A DNA stretch of 64,000 bases from Diplolepis rosae (GCA_030998225.1 JAPYXD010000419.1:124001-188000), one strand, 5' to 3'; positions 9,889 through 21,890 are shown, counted from the stretch's first letter. Program-made: numbers and translations. The notes: generated by a model from the sequence alone, not told the origin.

Positions 9889-11077
9889 CAGTACAGTTAG
9901 AAATTAGAAATAGCTTCAGAATTGTATTTTTCCAGATTGAAAATGGTCAGGCGAAAGGAAATATCTGTCGAGAAACGGGCCCAAATCATTATTTTGCAAA
10001 AACCAGGCAAAAACTATCGAGAAATAGCCAAAATATTAAAAATATCTTTGTGTTCAGTTCATACGGCCATTAGAAGATATGGGAAAACTGGGAAAAATAC
10101 TAACAGAAAACGATCTGGTCAACCAAGAAAGACAAATCAGAGAATTGATAAAAAAATATATGCAATAAGTATCGGCAATCGACAGAAATCTGCATCAGAA
10201 ATTCGTGCTGAAATCAATGAAGTCTTGGATTCACCAATATCGCTCACGACAGTCAAAGGCCAGCTTGAAGAAAAAGGTATGATTGGACGCATTGCTGTCA
10301 CAAAGACACTTCTACGGCCAGTAAATAAACAAAAAAGACTTAAGTTCGCTCAAGAACATGTTCACTGCACGATTGATCAGTGGAAATCAGTTTTATGGAC
10401 AGACGAATCAAAATTCGAACTTTTCGGTAGCCATCAGCGTCAATATATTCGCAGAAAAGTCAATGAAAGATTCAAACCAGATTGTATTGTGCCAACTGTA
10501 AAACATGGCGGCGGCTCAGTAATGGTTTGTGGCTGTTTCAGCCACGCTGGTGTTGGTCAACTTAAAAAAATTGAAGGAATTATGAAAAAAGAGCAGTATC
10601 ACAGTATACTCCAACGCCATGCAATACCATCTGGCATCAATTTAATTGGTCGTGGATTCATTTTCCAACAAGATAGCGATCCGAAACATACATCAAAACT
10701 TTGTACTTCTTATTTGGAACGAAAAAAAGTCGCAGGTGACCTTAATATAATGGAATAGCCGCCTCAATCCCCCGATTTAAATCCCATGGAGCTATTGTGG
10801 GAAGAATTGGACCGACGTGTGAAAGATCTAAAGCCAACAAGCCTTCCTGGTCTCTGGGATTGTTTGAACGAAGCGTGGAATAATATTTCACCTCAAACAC
10901 TTCAAAAACTCATCGAAAGAATGCCAAAATTATGCATTGCAGTCAATAAAGCAAAATGTGACCATTTCCGAGAAAATCGCTTGAAGTAACACATTCACTG
11001 TTTCCTTATAAAATTCAATGAAAATTTCAGTAAAATGCATTAAAAATAAACAGGACTTATATCGACCCTTAGTATTA
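9889..11077 (+). mobile_element. Tc1-like transposon, DD38E spacing
   Basis: Inserted at a TA in the BEL LTR; the left end begins CAGTACAGTTAGAAATT, in line with CAGT ends of Tc1-type elements. The right terminal repeat is not recognisable and seems lost where the inverted pair at 11078 begins. Carries one transposase gene with a single nonsense change, making it the youngest-looking class II element in the window. Confidence 0.75.
9943..10989 (+). pseudogene. Tc1/mariner-family transposase, one stop codon
   Basis: 348 codons from ATG 9943. The N-terminus shows two helix-turn-helix units (KRAQIIILQKPGKNYREIAK and a paired-like SASEIRAEIN region) and a GRPR-like AT hook variant (KRSGQPRK). 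Catalytic residues: D in WTDESKF, D in FQQDSDPKHTS and E in NPMELLWEEL. Counting from the second D to E gives 38 residues rather than 34, the DD38E signature reported for the Intruder group. A TAG at 10756-10758 stands where the family has Trp, so one base change separates the two open parts. No other break is seen. Confidence 0.9.
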
Positions 11078-11516
11078 AAATTTGGATATTTTTAGGTGTA
11101 CTTAGTTGGCTTCAGGGTTCAGAAAAAATTTAAACTCAAGGTTTCATATTTTCAAACGTTTTGACTCAGGTTGGAATCCTCATCAGTGAGAATATATTTC
11201 TTTTATTTTGTTAAGTAGAAAAAGAAGTAGAAAAGAAAAATCGGTAGTGGCAAGAGTTCCTTTACAAAAATGATGTGCTTGACTTGTTCGCGACGAAAGA
11301 AAAGAAAGAGGAAAAAAGGAATTTGTGATTGTGACACTTGGATCAATTTTATTCACCATCGTTTGTCCGTCTACTTAACAAAATAACAGAAATAACTTCT
11401 CACTGATGAGGACTCCAACCTGAGTCGAAACGTTTGAAAATATGAAACCTTGAGTTTACATTTTTTCTGGACCCTAAAGCCAACTGAGTACACCAAAAAA
11501 TATTCAAATTTGCATT
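11078..11516. mobile_element. Inverted pair of hammerhead-bearing repeat ends
   Basis: Arms 11078-11220 and 11369-11516 are mirror images (about 88% over 140 bp) around a 150-bp purine-rich spacer. Each arm holds the text of a hammerhead-like hairpin (see 11402-11433). The pattern of facing ends is like the inverted Penelope-like dimer at 21232-22879. There is no coding text. Confidence 0.65.
11402..11433 (+). ncRNA. Hammerhead-ribozyme-like core
   Basis: CTGATGAG at 11403-11410, stem II GACTC / GAGTC with loop CAACCT, then GAAACGTTTG at 11427. All core bases of the CUGAUGA...GAAAC pair are present, with one extra G before stem II. Stem I and III partners are not resolved. The mirror copy on the minus strand (11155-11189) has GAAA changed to AAAA and would be inactive. 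Confidence 0.55.
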
Positions 11517-11765
11517 AAAAATGTCTTCGAATCATGAAGCTACATTGAACGTGTTACGTCCAGAGCTAAGGCGAGGGTAGGTTGGGAAAATTAGGAAAAG
11601 GGAGGAAAGTTGGCTGATTAAATCAGAGTGGTAAATTCTGATTATTTATATTTTTATGGGATCGTGGTCACTAGTCAAACCTATGCGGCTCGAGTTGTTC
11701 ACAATAATAACAAATTTGATTATATTGCGGTGTACAAGCTTTATTGTTTAAAAGTTAGGTATACA

Positions 11766-12236
11766 ATAAGTTTTGAGATGCTTATGTGTATGACTTATAC
11801 TACTTTTCAAGATGAGAAGGCAATGTTAAGAGTTTTATGCGTTTATGAGTCAATAATACAGATTTTGAGATGCCTATATATGTAATTCGCGCATTAAAGA
11901 GTGTGCGTCTATATAAGTCAATAATATAGTTTTTCAGGTGCCTATATATGTAACTTCCGCGTTTAAGTGTGTGCGTCTACTTAAGTCAATAATACAGGTT
12001 TTGAGATGCCTATATATGTGACTTCCGCGTTTAAGTGTGTGCGTCTACAAGTTATTAATACAGGTTTTGAGATGCCTATATATACAACTTACGTGGTTGA
12101 TAGTGTACGTTTTACGCTAATATACTAGGTTTTGAGATGCCTAGATCTTGAAGACACGCACTACAAACGAGCGTTGTAGTTAATATAATAAGTTTTGAGA
12201 TGCTTATATATATATATATATATATAACTTACGCTT
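11766..12236. repeat. Tandem array, about 65-bp unit, seven copies
   Basis: The phrase TTTTGAGATGCCTATATATG followed by ACTTCCGCGTTTAAGTGTGT recurs seven times with growing divergence toward both ends. The last unit has expanded to a (TA)n run at 12205-12226. Noncoding. Confidence 0.85.
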
Positions 12237-12493
12237 TTTCTTTGCTTGAGAAGGCAAGAGAAAGAGTTTTGTCGTATAGTTCTCCTTGTTGGTAACTGAA
12301 TAACGGCACAATACTGGCTGGAGTCAAGTAGTGCTAGTCAAGTAGTACAGGAAGCATATTAGACAATCCAACTTGCTTGCTAAACACTGGTTAAGTTCGT
12401 TTTCCGTAGATTTAACTCTCAGAACTCGACTTAATACGACGATACACGTATTTGACGGCACTTATTAATTCACGACCACCGGACTTGCACCAC

Positions 12494-12920
12494 TTAAGGT
12501 GGCTTCGGCGTTTGGTGTTGTATGAAGTGAGGGGCACCCTGAAAAAAGCGATAGTAAAAATTTATTAGTTTCACCTCAAGGCGATTTTTATATTCTGTAC
12601 TTTTCTCGCAATTTTTTCTTGATTGAAGTCGTCAACCCTTTGTTTTTATAATACTAATAGATTCCTCGAAATCGAAAGTATTATTATATATTTGATTTAT
12701 GGGGACTTGTGATTTTGTTCCGAAGTTTCGCCGATTTTGATGAGGAATCCCATAAGACTACGTGTTAATCAGGCATTTTTTCGGCAGCGATTTTTTCGGC
12801 AATGACATCGTCAACCACGGTATTTCTTTTTTCCAAATGAATCTAGCATATTTTATTAAGATAATCTCTAAGTTTCAGAGCAGTCTATATTTTTTTTCAA
12901 AAACGCCGAAGCCACCTTGA
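12494..12920. mobile_element. MITE, TTAAGGTGGC termini
   Basis: Inverted ends TTAAGGTGGCTTCGGCGTTT and its mirror ending CCTTGA, so one TTAA has mutated to TTGA. About 427 bp, no gene; interior is AT-rich with faint inverted symmetry. Belongs to the group of TTAAGG-ended elements in this window. Confidence 0.65.
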
Positions 12921-14160
12921 GGACCAGGGATTATATTTACCAAGTACCGAGGTAATCCTTGTGTAAGATACCGATGAAATTACGAATATCGAAGGGTCAA
13001 TTCGTGACACCGACAGTATGACTTGCGGACGGAGTGATTATCGACGTTAAGATCTTGAAGACTGAACAGCTACTAGCGAAAAGACAACCTCCAGAGGTAA
13101 ATTTGGGGTTTATATATTATTGATTATTCCTATAGTGGGAGAGCATTTATATTTTCGTGGATCGGCACGTAACTTGCTACTCGATGGATCGGCACGCGTC
13201 TGGCAGCAATCTCATTGACCATACTTGCTGACAATCGCGTAAATGCATGAACTCGCGGCACGTTCCCACACAGGTCATACTATCGGGATCAAAGTCCATT
13301 GACGCTCTATGCAGAACATCTCTCTCGTCTTTTCAGCTATGTTACTTAATATATATATGTTGACAGGTCGGTGCAATTGTACTTACTTATAATTGCACTG
13401 AATCATCTATTATTTTATACATTAGTTTTTAATCTTATTCTTATAGTATTTATGTAATACATGTTTTCTTAGTGTCTACATTTTGGAATATTATTTACGT
13501 CATCTTGCGGATCCCCAATAATGTGATTGATGTTATTGATTGATTATCCATTATTGGTTATCGCTGATTATTATGTACTAGTGTTTGCTTATTATTATTG
13601 ACCATTTAACGACTTTTATTAACAATAATGAATGTTATTGTTACTTTCGTTAAATGATTATTTATGTTTATTGGCTTGGTGTTCTACATTGCCGACGGTA
13701 AGGCAGTTTTCTTATTTTATGCAACTCAACTGCCTTGTGGATGCCAACGGATTGGAACTACACATTACAATATAAGCCAGGCTGCAAAGCCTAAAAATCA
13801 GTCTAAGTGATATCCAAAGCATCTACATGTTTCCGGAACTCTTCTATCGTCGCTGTGCCGATCGTAAATCTTCTGTCATCGTCGTAGTAACCAGTGTTCT
13901 AAAAAACTTATTCGAATCGTCGAACAGTGGAACAATATGCAATTTATAGCGTAAAATATATTTGACAACATAATTTTACAATCTAAGGATTACGTGTGAG
14001 TGTGGGGAAACGTAGGATTACTTAACAGTAATTAGAGGAGGCATCTGTGATTACCACACGAAAGTGATCAGATTACCTGACTGGAGTTACATTAACAAAG
14101 GATTACCCAAATATAAAGATCATCCGACTCAGAAAGCGTTTACTCTAAAACTTATAAAAA
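12921..14160. other. No gene recognised
   Basis: Moderately GC-balanced, non-repetitive text with no long frame. It includes GATCGGCAC repeated at 13161 and 13190 and a small hairpin GTGCAATTGT...TAATTGCAC at 13371-13400. Its composition differs from the surrounding AT-rich DNA, so it may be the body of an old retroelement. Confidence 0.4.
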
Positions 14161-14169
14161 CATAACTGA

Positions 14170-14340
14170 AAGACAGCTATGGTTAGAAGAGTCTATGGCT
14201 GAGGTTGTAAAATCTATCTTGGAAAAGAGTTCTAGTCTTGGAGCAGCTACAATTTCTCACCAAGTTCCAAGAGTAACTTTAGCTGGTAAAGTTAGAAAAT
14301 GTTTAACACTACATTTACCAGCATTTTTTTATATCTATTT
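14170..14340 (+). pseudogene. Possible gag fragment of a BEL-like element
   Basis: An open stretch reads QLWLEESMAEVVKSIL, then ATISHQVPRVTLAGKV and TLHLPAFF before turning into a run of Ile/Phe/Tyr. The acidic helix followed by a basic LxLPAF phrase recalls the lead-in to the DUF1759 domain of Pao Gags. This is a weak resemblance over about 50 residues. Confidence 0.25.
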
Positions 14341-14459
14341 TATTTTCATTATCTATTTTATCTATTTCAATTAAAAGTTTCGAGAATTCGGAACCACTCG
14401 AATCCTCAAAACATAAAACACACGACCAAATTTGGACCAAAATCACCACACCTCAATAA

Positions 14460-14750
14460 AACTATGAGAAAACAAACAAAAAAGGAGGAAAGAAAAAAGA
14501 AGGCAACCTTCCAAAACCCCTTCCTACTTTTTCTTTCTTTTGTCCTCTTTTGTCTTTATTACCCACCACCATTTACACAAACAAAGAATTAAACATGAAA
14601 CTACTCGCCGACGTTTCGGTGCTCTTCCAGCACCCTCTAAAAAAATAAAAAAAGAGAAAAAATTATGTCTCCTATTACCCTCCATGGGGACGTAGACCCT
14701 TCTCCATGGAACGCCACCAGGAATCCGCAACAAGACCTTGTGTATCCCTC
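14460..14750. repeat. Dispersed repeat, copy 2 (Penelope-like end?)
   Basis: Second copy of the repeat at 8345-8640. Minus strand 14609-14640 has the hairpin GGTGCT...AGCACC directly before GAAACGTCGG. It is the better of the two for stem II, but the CTGATGA core is again missing. Confidence 0.55.
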
Positions 14751-15667
14751 TCTTTTGAGTACCTGAAAGACCCTAAGGGTCATTCAACAAAATTTAAATC
14801 ATTTCGCAGAATCTAGAAACCTCAAGAAAATTTACTGTGGAACATCGTCTTCAAATATAACTTATCATGCTGTCATAACAGCCATTGTACTTAACCAAAT
14901 CCGTTTTAAAATTTATAGAATATGTTCCCTCTCTTTTTATGTATAGCATTTCCATAAATTCTGTTTTTCCCTTATTACTTTCCGAGTGTCAAATCTCTAC
15001 ATTGTTCCAATCAAAGTCATGATCAGCGTATTCCATTCTATCATCAGACAAAACATTATGATAATTACACTTTCTCAAATTCCAGTTCAAATGCCAGAGC
15101 AATTGACAATCCAAGTTCAACTAAATGCACCAATGCAGAATTTCGTTGCGCAGCAATATCATATAATTCAGGACTAAGAATTAAAACCCGATCACATACC
15201 TAGGTACTACAAAGTCAAATTAATTATAGAGTACTTCGTCGAATAGTTTCTCAGTTACTCTTTATAATTTTTATCATTTTATTTTAAAACAATGTTACAT
15301 CCTACATGAATTTAATGTATTTTATTTTTATTTTTTTTTGTAGCAAATAGAAAATAGTAATTCGTAAGAAAATTCTAAAATCCAGTATACACAGGAAATG
15401 AGCATTCGTATGCAACTGACCTAGAGTCAAATATGCAAGAAGGGTCCCTCTTCCAATCCTAAGGTATTGCACTTAGAATGACTATAGATTTTAGAATTTT
15501 CTTCCAAATACTTGAATTTAAATTAAAATAGAATCTAATAAACAGGAAATCGAAAGAATATAGAATCAAACTAGATTTAAAATTTGGTAAAGGGCAAGTG
15601 ATTATGAGGTCACCTGAATTAAAGCTTACATCCTCATACTCACTTCGTCTTACCCATGGTAAAAAAA

Positions 15668-15950
15668 CCATATAAATACGGCGACAATTTTCGTAAAAAG
15701 TCAGTTCAACCTAGACTTGGTCCTAGGTAACATTTCTACTTTTGTCAAAGCTTGGACTTGGTCCAACGAATTTCAAATTTCCTTTTCATTCATCTTGATT
15801 CTCACGTCAATATATCCTAGACTTGGTCCTAGGAAGCATCAAATTTTGTCAGACTTGGTCTAATTATTTTCGAACTTTTATTCTCGATTTCTTTTTCTTC
15901 ATTTAATAAGTATTTAGTTGAAATTGTACCCAGTTTATAAATAAAGTGTT
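15668..15950 (+). promoter_or_regulatory. TATA/Inr promoter-like block with ACTTGGTC repeats
   Basis: TATAAATA at 15671-15678 is followed 30 bp later by TCAGTTCAA at 15701, the arthropod initiator consensus at the right spacing. Four copies of GACTTGGTC follow (15713, 15755, 15819, 15852), two inside the palindrome CCTAGACTTGGTCCTAGG. AATAAA occurs at about 15940. TATA, Inr and poly(A) signal within 280 bp resemble an LTR; no partner LTR was found. Confidence 0.4.
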
Positions 15951-16099
15951 AATTTCGACCATTCAGCGAGGTGTATTTAATTGATCAACAGTTTCAAATA
16001 AATTTCAAGTAAGCTCAACATTATATGCAAGACTTTTCTTTTCCTAAGAACTTTTACAATAAATTTGAAATTTCCTAATGGTTAATTGATTTTTATTTT

Positions 16100-17970
16100 T
16101 GTTCAACAACGCATTACACTCTGGACATTAATTTCGTTCATTGTGTATTACTTTTAAATATTTTTCAAGGATTGGTTTATAATATTGTTATGTAACAAAA
16201 TCGAAATTATTCAATCTTTTCGTACAACGCATTACACTCTGGACATTAATTTCGTTCATTGTGTATCGCTTGTAATTGTTTTTCAAAGGTTATTTGTTTA
16301 TAATATTGTTTATTTGATAATATCAAATTATTTGATCTTTTTACCCTTTCAATAACGCACTACAGTCTGGACATTGATTTCGTTCATTGTGTATTGCTTT
16401 TGAATGTCTACTTGATTAATTTGTTTATAATTGTTTATTTAATAATTATTCGATGTTTTACCCTTTCAATAACGCACTACACTCTGGACATTGATTTCGT
16501 TCATTGTTTATTGCTTTTGAATGTTTATTAGATTTCTTTGTTTATAATATTGTTTATTTAATAATATCAAATTAATTGATCTTTTTACCCTTTCAATAAC
16601 GCACTATACTCTGGACATTGATTTAGTTCATTGTGTGTTGCTTTTGAATGTCTATTATAATTATTTTGTTTATAATATTGTTTATTTAATAATATCAAAT
16701 TATTTGATCTTCTTCCCCTTTCAATATCGCACTACACTCTGGACATTGATTTCGTTCATAATGTATTGCTTTTGAATGTTTATTAGATTTATTTGTTTAT
16801 AACATTGTTTATTTAATAATATCAAATTATTTGATCTTCTTCCCCTTTCAATATCGCACTACACTCTGGACATTGATTTCGTTCATTGTGTGTTGCTTTT
16901 GAATGTCTATTTGATTAATTTGTTTATAATTGTTTATTTAATAATTATTCGATGTTTTACCCTTTCAATAACGCACTACACTCTGGACATTGATTTAGTT
17001 CATTGTGTGTTGCTTTTGGATGTCTATTATATTTACTGTTTATAACATTGTTTATTTAATAATATCAAATTATTTGATCTTCTTCCCCTTTCAATATCGC
17101 ACTACACTCTGGACATTGATTTAGTTCATTGTGTGTTGCTTTTGAATGTCTATTATAATTATTTTGTTTATAATATTGTTTATTTAATAATATCAAATTA
17201 TTTGATCTTCTTCCCCTTTCAATATCGCACTACACTCTGGACATTGATTTCGTTCATTGTGTATTGCTTTTGAATGTCTATTTGATATATTTGTTATAAT
17301 ATTGTTTATTTAATAATTATTCGATCTTTTTGCCCTTTCAAAAACGCACTACACTCTGGACATTGATTTCGTTCATTGTGTGTTGCTTTTGAATGTCTAT
17401 TTGATATATTTGTTATAATATTGTTTATTTAATAATTATTCGATCTTTTTGCCCTTTCAAAAACGCACTACACTCTGGACATTGATTTCGTTCATTGTGT
17501 GTTGCTTTTGAATGTCTATTATATTTATTTGTTTATAATATTGTTTATTTAATAATATCAGATTATTTGATCTTCTTCCCCTTTCAATATCGCACTACAC
17601 TCTGGACATTGATTTCGTTCATTGTGTGTTGCTTTTGAATGTCTATTATAATTATTTTGTTTATAATATTGTTTATTCAATAATATCAAATTATTTGATC
17701 TTCTTCCCCTTTCAATATCGCACTACACTCTGGACATTGATTTCGTTCATTGTGTATTACTTTTTGAATGTCTATTAGATTTATTTGATTATAATATTGT
17801 TTATTTAACAATATCAAATTTTTCAGTCTTCAACAACGCATTACACTCTGGAAATTGATTTCCTTCATTGTGTATTGCTGGCAAATGCCCATTAAAATTA
17901 ATGTTTTATAACTTCGCTTATTTAGCAATACCAAAATCATTCAACTTTCTACGCTCTGGACATCAATTTT
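16100..17970. repeat. Tandem satellite, 16 units of 117-128 bp
   Basis: The anchor ACACTCTGGACATTGATTTC recurs 16 times (for example at 16121, 16239, 16367, 16484, 16611, 16739, 16866, 16983). Unit lengths fall into two classes, about 117-119 and 126-128 bp. They differ by an indel of some ten bases in the TATTTAATAATATCAAATTA part, and the classes alternate irregularly. Edge units are the most diverged. No coding potential. Confidence 0.95.
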
Positions 17971-17974
17971 GTTC

Positions 17975-18935
17975 ATTGCGCAAGATGTTGAATTGTGATA
18001 GTACTTCTGCTTGATGATTCTTGTCAATCATATTGAACCTTTAAGGGTGTTTCTGAATTTGTATGGTCGTCCTGGTTTGTTCCCAACCCTTCACAGTTAA
18101 GGAAAATACTTTTTCGATTCTTCGTGTAATTGCGCAATCGTTGTTACGGTTCATAGGCCTAGATTCCTAAGTTATAACGCATGGGCGTTGACTTAAAATC
18201 ATTTAGTGACTATACTACTTGAGCGTTGCAGGACGTAACAACAATTTATCATTCGTTTTAGAATTATTTTTAAGTCATCCCATAGTAGATAAATTATTCT
18301 ATGTTTAAAGTATTTTTTATTCTCTAATTCTATTATCAACGGTTCTAAAGTTAATTTTAGAACTTAACGGTAATTTGTGCTACGTATTGTGCAATAGTAA
18401 AGTCGTTGAGTGTAAAGTCAACCTAAATGACACTTGTGTAAGGTTTTCTTTAGCAGGGCAAAACAAATTCCTTGTATTCAAACTTGAAAAAAAGTTTTAA
18501 TTATTGAAACGGTGACAAGACTTTTTGAGTTTGAGGATTTCAGGAGGTTACATTTTCTATTTTATGTAGAACAGAATGAAATAATTGTTTTGAACTAATC
18601 ATTAATTACATTTATACAATACTATAATATATCTATGAACCCGATCCCCTGAGTAATAATATTTAATTATACCCTACATTTTTTTAATTTTTAAAAACTA
18701 ATTAAGGTCTACAGCCATTCGCTAATACATCTTTTATTATGTCCTAAAGTTTCAGCTGTAAAAATTCATTATTGTGGAAAAATCTGGGTGGAAACGGATT
18801 TTATTTTATTAGCTGTACTGGTTTATCCATGACCTTGAAAAGAAATTTGTTACACATCTGATTAAACTAAAGTTGAGATATCTCACTCTAAAGTTAACTT
18901 CGTTTCACAAGGAAGGTAGCCAACCTGGAAAAAAT
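17975..18935. other. No gene recognised
   Basis: AT-rich unique-looking DNA after the satellite; short frames only and no paired termini. Confidence 0.4.
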
Positions 18936-18940
18936 AATAG

Positions 18941-19091
18941 GCGTGTCTAAATTGGCGAAGTACATTACGATGTAAATATTTCCACCGCAGAATGAGAAGA
19001 ATCAGTTATTACGTCGGCAAACGGCAGCCTATTTTCATCCTATGGTGCAAGTATTCACTTCGTAATATACTTTGCCAATTCGGACACACCC
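18941..19091. mobile_element. Short MITE, 151 bp
   Basis: Inverted arms of about 38 bp, GCGTGTCTAAATTGGCGAAG at the left and its mirror at the right (about 85% paired). No gene. Confidence 0.6.
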
Positions 19092-19136
19092 AATGTGTTT
19101 TCAGATGGCGGAAAATTTAAACCTTTCCATCGTCCT

Positions 19137-19508
19137 ACACGGAGAGAAATAACTAGTGCCGTGCACTTCAAACAAACTAGTGTTCAATACTTGGACCCAT
19201 TCAAGTGGTGAAACCATGAAGTTCAAACGGTAAAAGCTTGATATTCATACTTGACACATACGGTATTGTCCATGCACTAGATACACTGCGCTCACATACG
19301 AATTATATAAAATTTAAGTATTAGCCACAAGATGACTCGTTGTGAACATTGGAAGGCCTGTGTGCCGAACGTTTGAATTTCCAGTGCGTTGCACGTGAAA
19401 TTGATTGATGTGAAACACTCAAAATTATCTATTTCATACTCGTCATTTCACTTGTTCTCAAAGCTTCGTGCCTTTCACCTGCGCGGCACTAGTTAATTCT
19501 CTTAGTGT
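19137..19508. mobile_element. MITE with ACACGGAGAGAAAT ends
   Basis: Left ACACGGAGAGAAATAACTAG and right mirror TTCTCTTAGTGT flank 370 bp. Related in its first bases to the 35631-36970 element (TACACGGAGAAAC). Confidence 0.55.
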
Positions 19509-19883
19509 TGGGTGTGCAAAAATCAACTGTTTATCCATCGATCCGTTTGCGGGGTAAACGTGATATCAAAGTTCTTATTTCACGGCCTAACAAGCTCTTT
19601 AATATTAAAAAAAATTTGTATTAAATTTAATATTAAATTATATAGACATTGGCATATAGTGTATGAAATTCAATATACTTAGCTATGAATATTAATATAC
19701 ATAGAAGTGTCGCCAAAATAGAATATTTCCTAGATTCTTTGATAACGCGTAAATTATTAAAACTGGCAAATGATATTTCAAATTAATTTCGTCATGAATT
19801 AAATTAAATTAAATTCACGGCGAAAATAAGTTTATATTTGCTTATAATCAAGTTACGTGAATTTTTCATCTTGTTATGTAACC

Positions 19884-20772
19884 GGTTTTCGGGCACTTTG
19901 GCGGAAAAAATATGCGACGAACTTAAACTTCGAAAAAACGATTTTTTTACCACTGCGATGGTACATTGTAAAATTTATTGTTATTTAATTATTTAAAATA
20001 TTTATATCGTTAATCCTACTCACGTACCATTCTTCTCGCCATTAATTATTTTCAGAAACGTGTGAAAATCAACTTTTTTTCCATCAAAATTCGCGCGAAA
20101 TGATGAAAAACATGGATTTTCTCCTCAATAATTTATTTGATAACAGACGCTAATAGATTATAGTACATAAAATTTTTTTACATACTTATTCTATTCTCTC
20201 ATTTTTTGAATGAAGGTGCTAACAGCACCTAACGTCTTTGGTCCTGTTAGCCGGGTTTCATCGTTCCATGCCACATATTCTTCCCATACGTCTTTCAACA
20301 TTTAAAGAGTACTTTAATAACGCGTCTCATGAGAAATAATAATCTATTATGCTTTGTTATTTCTTTCGTTGCTTCGATTACGGTTATTCTGCATCATGTT
20401 TTCCCAGAAGCTATTTCGGAGAAGAATTTTTAAATACTGGAACGTCTTTTTTTGAATTACGCGTTTTGATCACAGCTTCTTTCTTCAAGGCGATTTTTTC
20501 CACGTTTGTTTTGATTGATTTTTTAATTTTTTTTTTTTTTTTGAGTCAAATACTTTTGAACAGTTCAGTTCCGTATTTTCTGCCAAAGTCAAATCTGAGC
20601 TACTCGCGTGCCAAACGTTTTTTATGAAATTATCTATAGTTACAATATATATCACCTGATTATACTCAAATTATCAAAATGATTTCTTCAAACATCGTGG
20701 AAAAAAGGCTCACTGGAAGTTTTCTCAAAGTTTAAGTTCGTCGCATAAATTTTTCCGCCAGTGTCCGAAACC
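19884..20772. mobile_element. Non-autonomous TIR element, 0.9 kb
   Basis: Terminal repeats of about 45 bp: left GGTTTTCGGGCACTTTGGCG with GCGACGAACTTAAACTT further in, mirrored at 20728-20772. The interior is AT-rich with T runs (20524-20541) and no credible transposase. Confidence 0.65.
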
Positions 20773-21300
20773 CAGTTACCGGTACTCCGCCATTTATTAT
20801 TAAATATAAGTGAACAAATGCAATTTTTATGTTTTTGTTATTTTAGCTTTATTCAAATTTTTTACAGATTACCGTAATAATCGATCAATTTTTCAATTTT
20901 TTTCAATATTTTTACGAAAAAGAAGTTAACAGAAATGCTTCATTCTATTTTGATACGTTTTGCAAATTATCAGAAAGATGTTTTGTTTATTCAAAAAGTT
21001 ATCTTGCATGATCGAATTAATGTATAATTTAGTTCCATGATGTCCGATTCGTTAAACTAATGTAATATAAACGTCAATTGCAACAATTTATCATCGTTAT
21101 ACTGAATTATATCTGAGGAAGACTAAAATTAATCTTTTGTGTACAAAGCACACAAAAAATAAACTTCTGTTAATGAAAAGCAATAAGTCGTTAGTGTGTA
21201 GAAATGGTAGTGTCACCCTCCATATTATTATAATAAAGAATGCTGGTTTACGATCAATGAGGGTCAAATATAAAGAAGAAAACACTTTATAGTGTCAAAA

Positions 21301-21347
21301 TTGTTGCGACGTTTCGTTGGCTATGGGTTTTCCAAGCTCATCAGGCT
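21301..21347 (-). ncRNA. Hammerhead-ribozyme-like core (left arm)
   Basis: On the minus strand CTGATGAGCTTGG is followed after a hairpin (TTGG...CCAA) by CGAAACGTCGC. Core motifs CTGATGA and GAAAC are both intact; stem III would be the very short ACGT typical of Penelope-like hammerheads, which often act as dimers. Confidence 0.6.
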
Positions 21348-21666
21348 TTATTAAATTAAAAAAACACCAAATATTAAAATTGTCACACACAAGAAAAATA
21401 AACATTAAATTAACTTAACATCCAGAACATACACAAAATTGTTAAAATTTTACCTTTATAAAAGAAGTTTAACTCATGATGAGTAATGTCGAGAAAATAA
21501 AATTATAATAAAAGTCATGATTTACTTAATAAAATTACGTGATGTCATGGAGTCGACGACACTTTGTCTACTAAATTATTACATTCAAACAGTTAACTTA
21601 AAATATTGACAACAGTTATTGTAAACACAGAATTTGAAATGTAAACAGACATCAGCTGGAAAGCTA

Positions 21667-21890
21667 TCATGAATTTAATCTATTAAGTAATGAAAAATAA
21701 ATTCTATTCAAAGTAAATATGTCTTCTTTTTTATTTATACTAAATTTATTAAATTTTATATGGATCATCTCTGATGTTAATCTTTTTCGATAGTCAGAGA
21801 CATAATCAACAATCTTGGTATTTTCCCAATCAAATTCATGGTTGAATTCCAATTGATGTTCACAGACTACGGATTCACTGTTTTTTTTTT
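21667..21890 (-). pseudogene. Penelope-like endonuclease C-terminus, mirror copy
   Basis: Repeats the last 70 or so residues of the gene at 21942-22442 (VCEHQLEFNHEFDWENTKI to SLLNRLNS) with one or two substitutions. Its upstream part is missing, ending in the T run. Confidence 0.8.

Noticed and set aside
16100..17970. CRISPR array
   Set aside because: Units are similar over their whole length and there are no unique spacers or cas genes; this is a eukaryotic satellite.
20349..20627. 92-codon Phe-rich ORF
   Set aside because: Sits in a TIR element with a poly-T run; composition reflects AT bias and no membrane-protein family is recognised.
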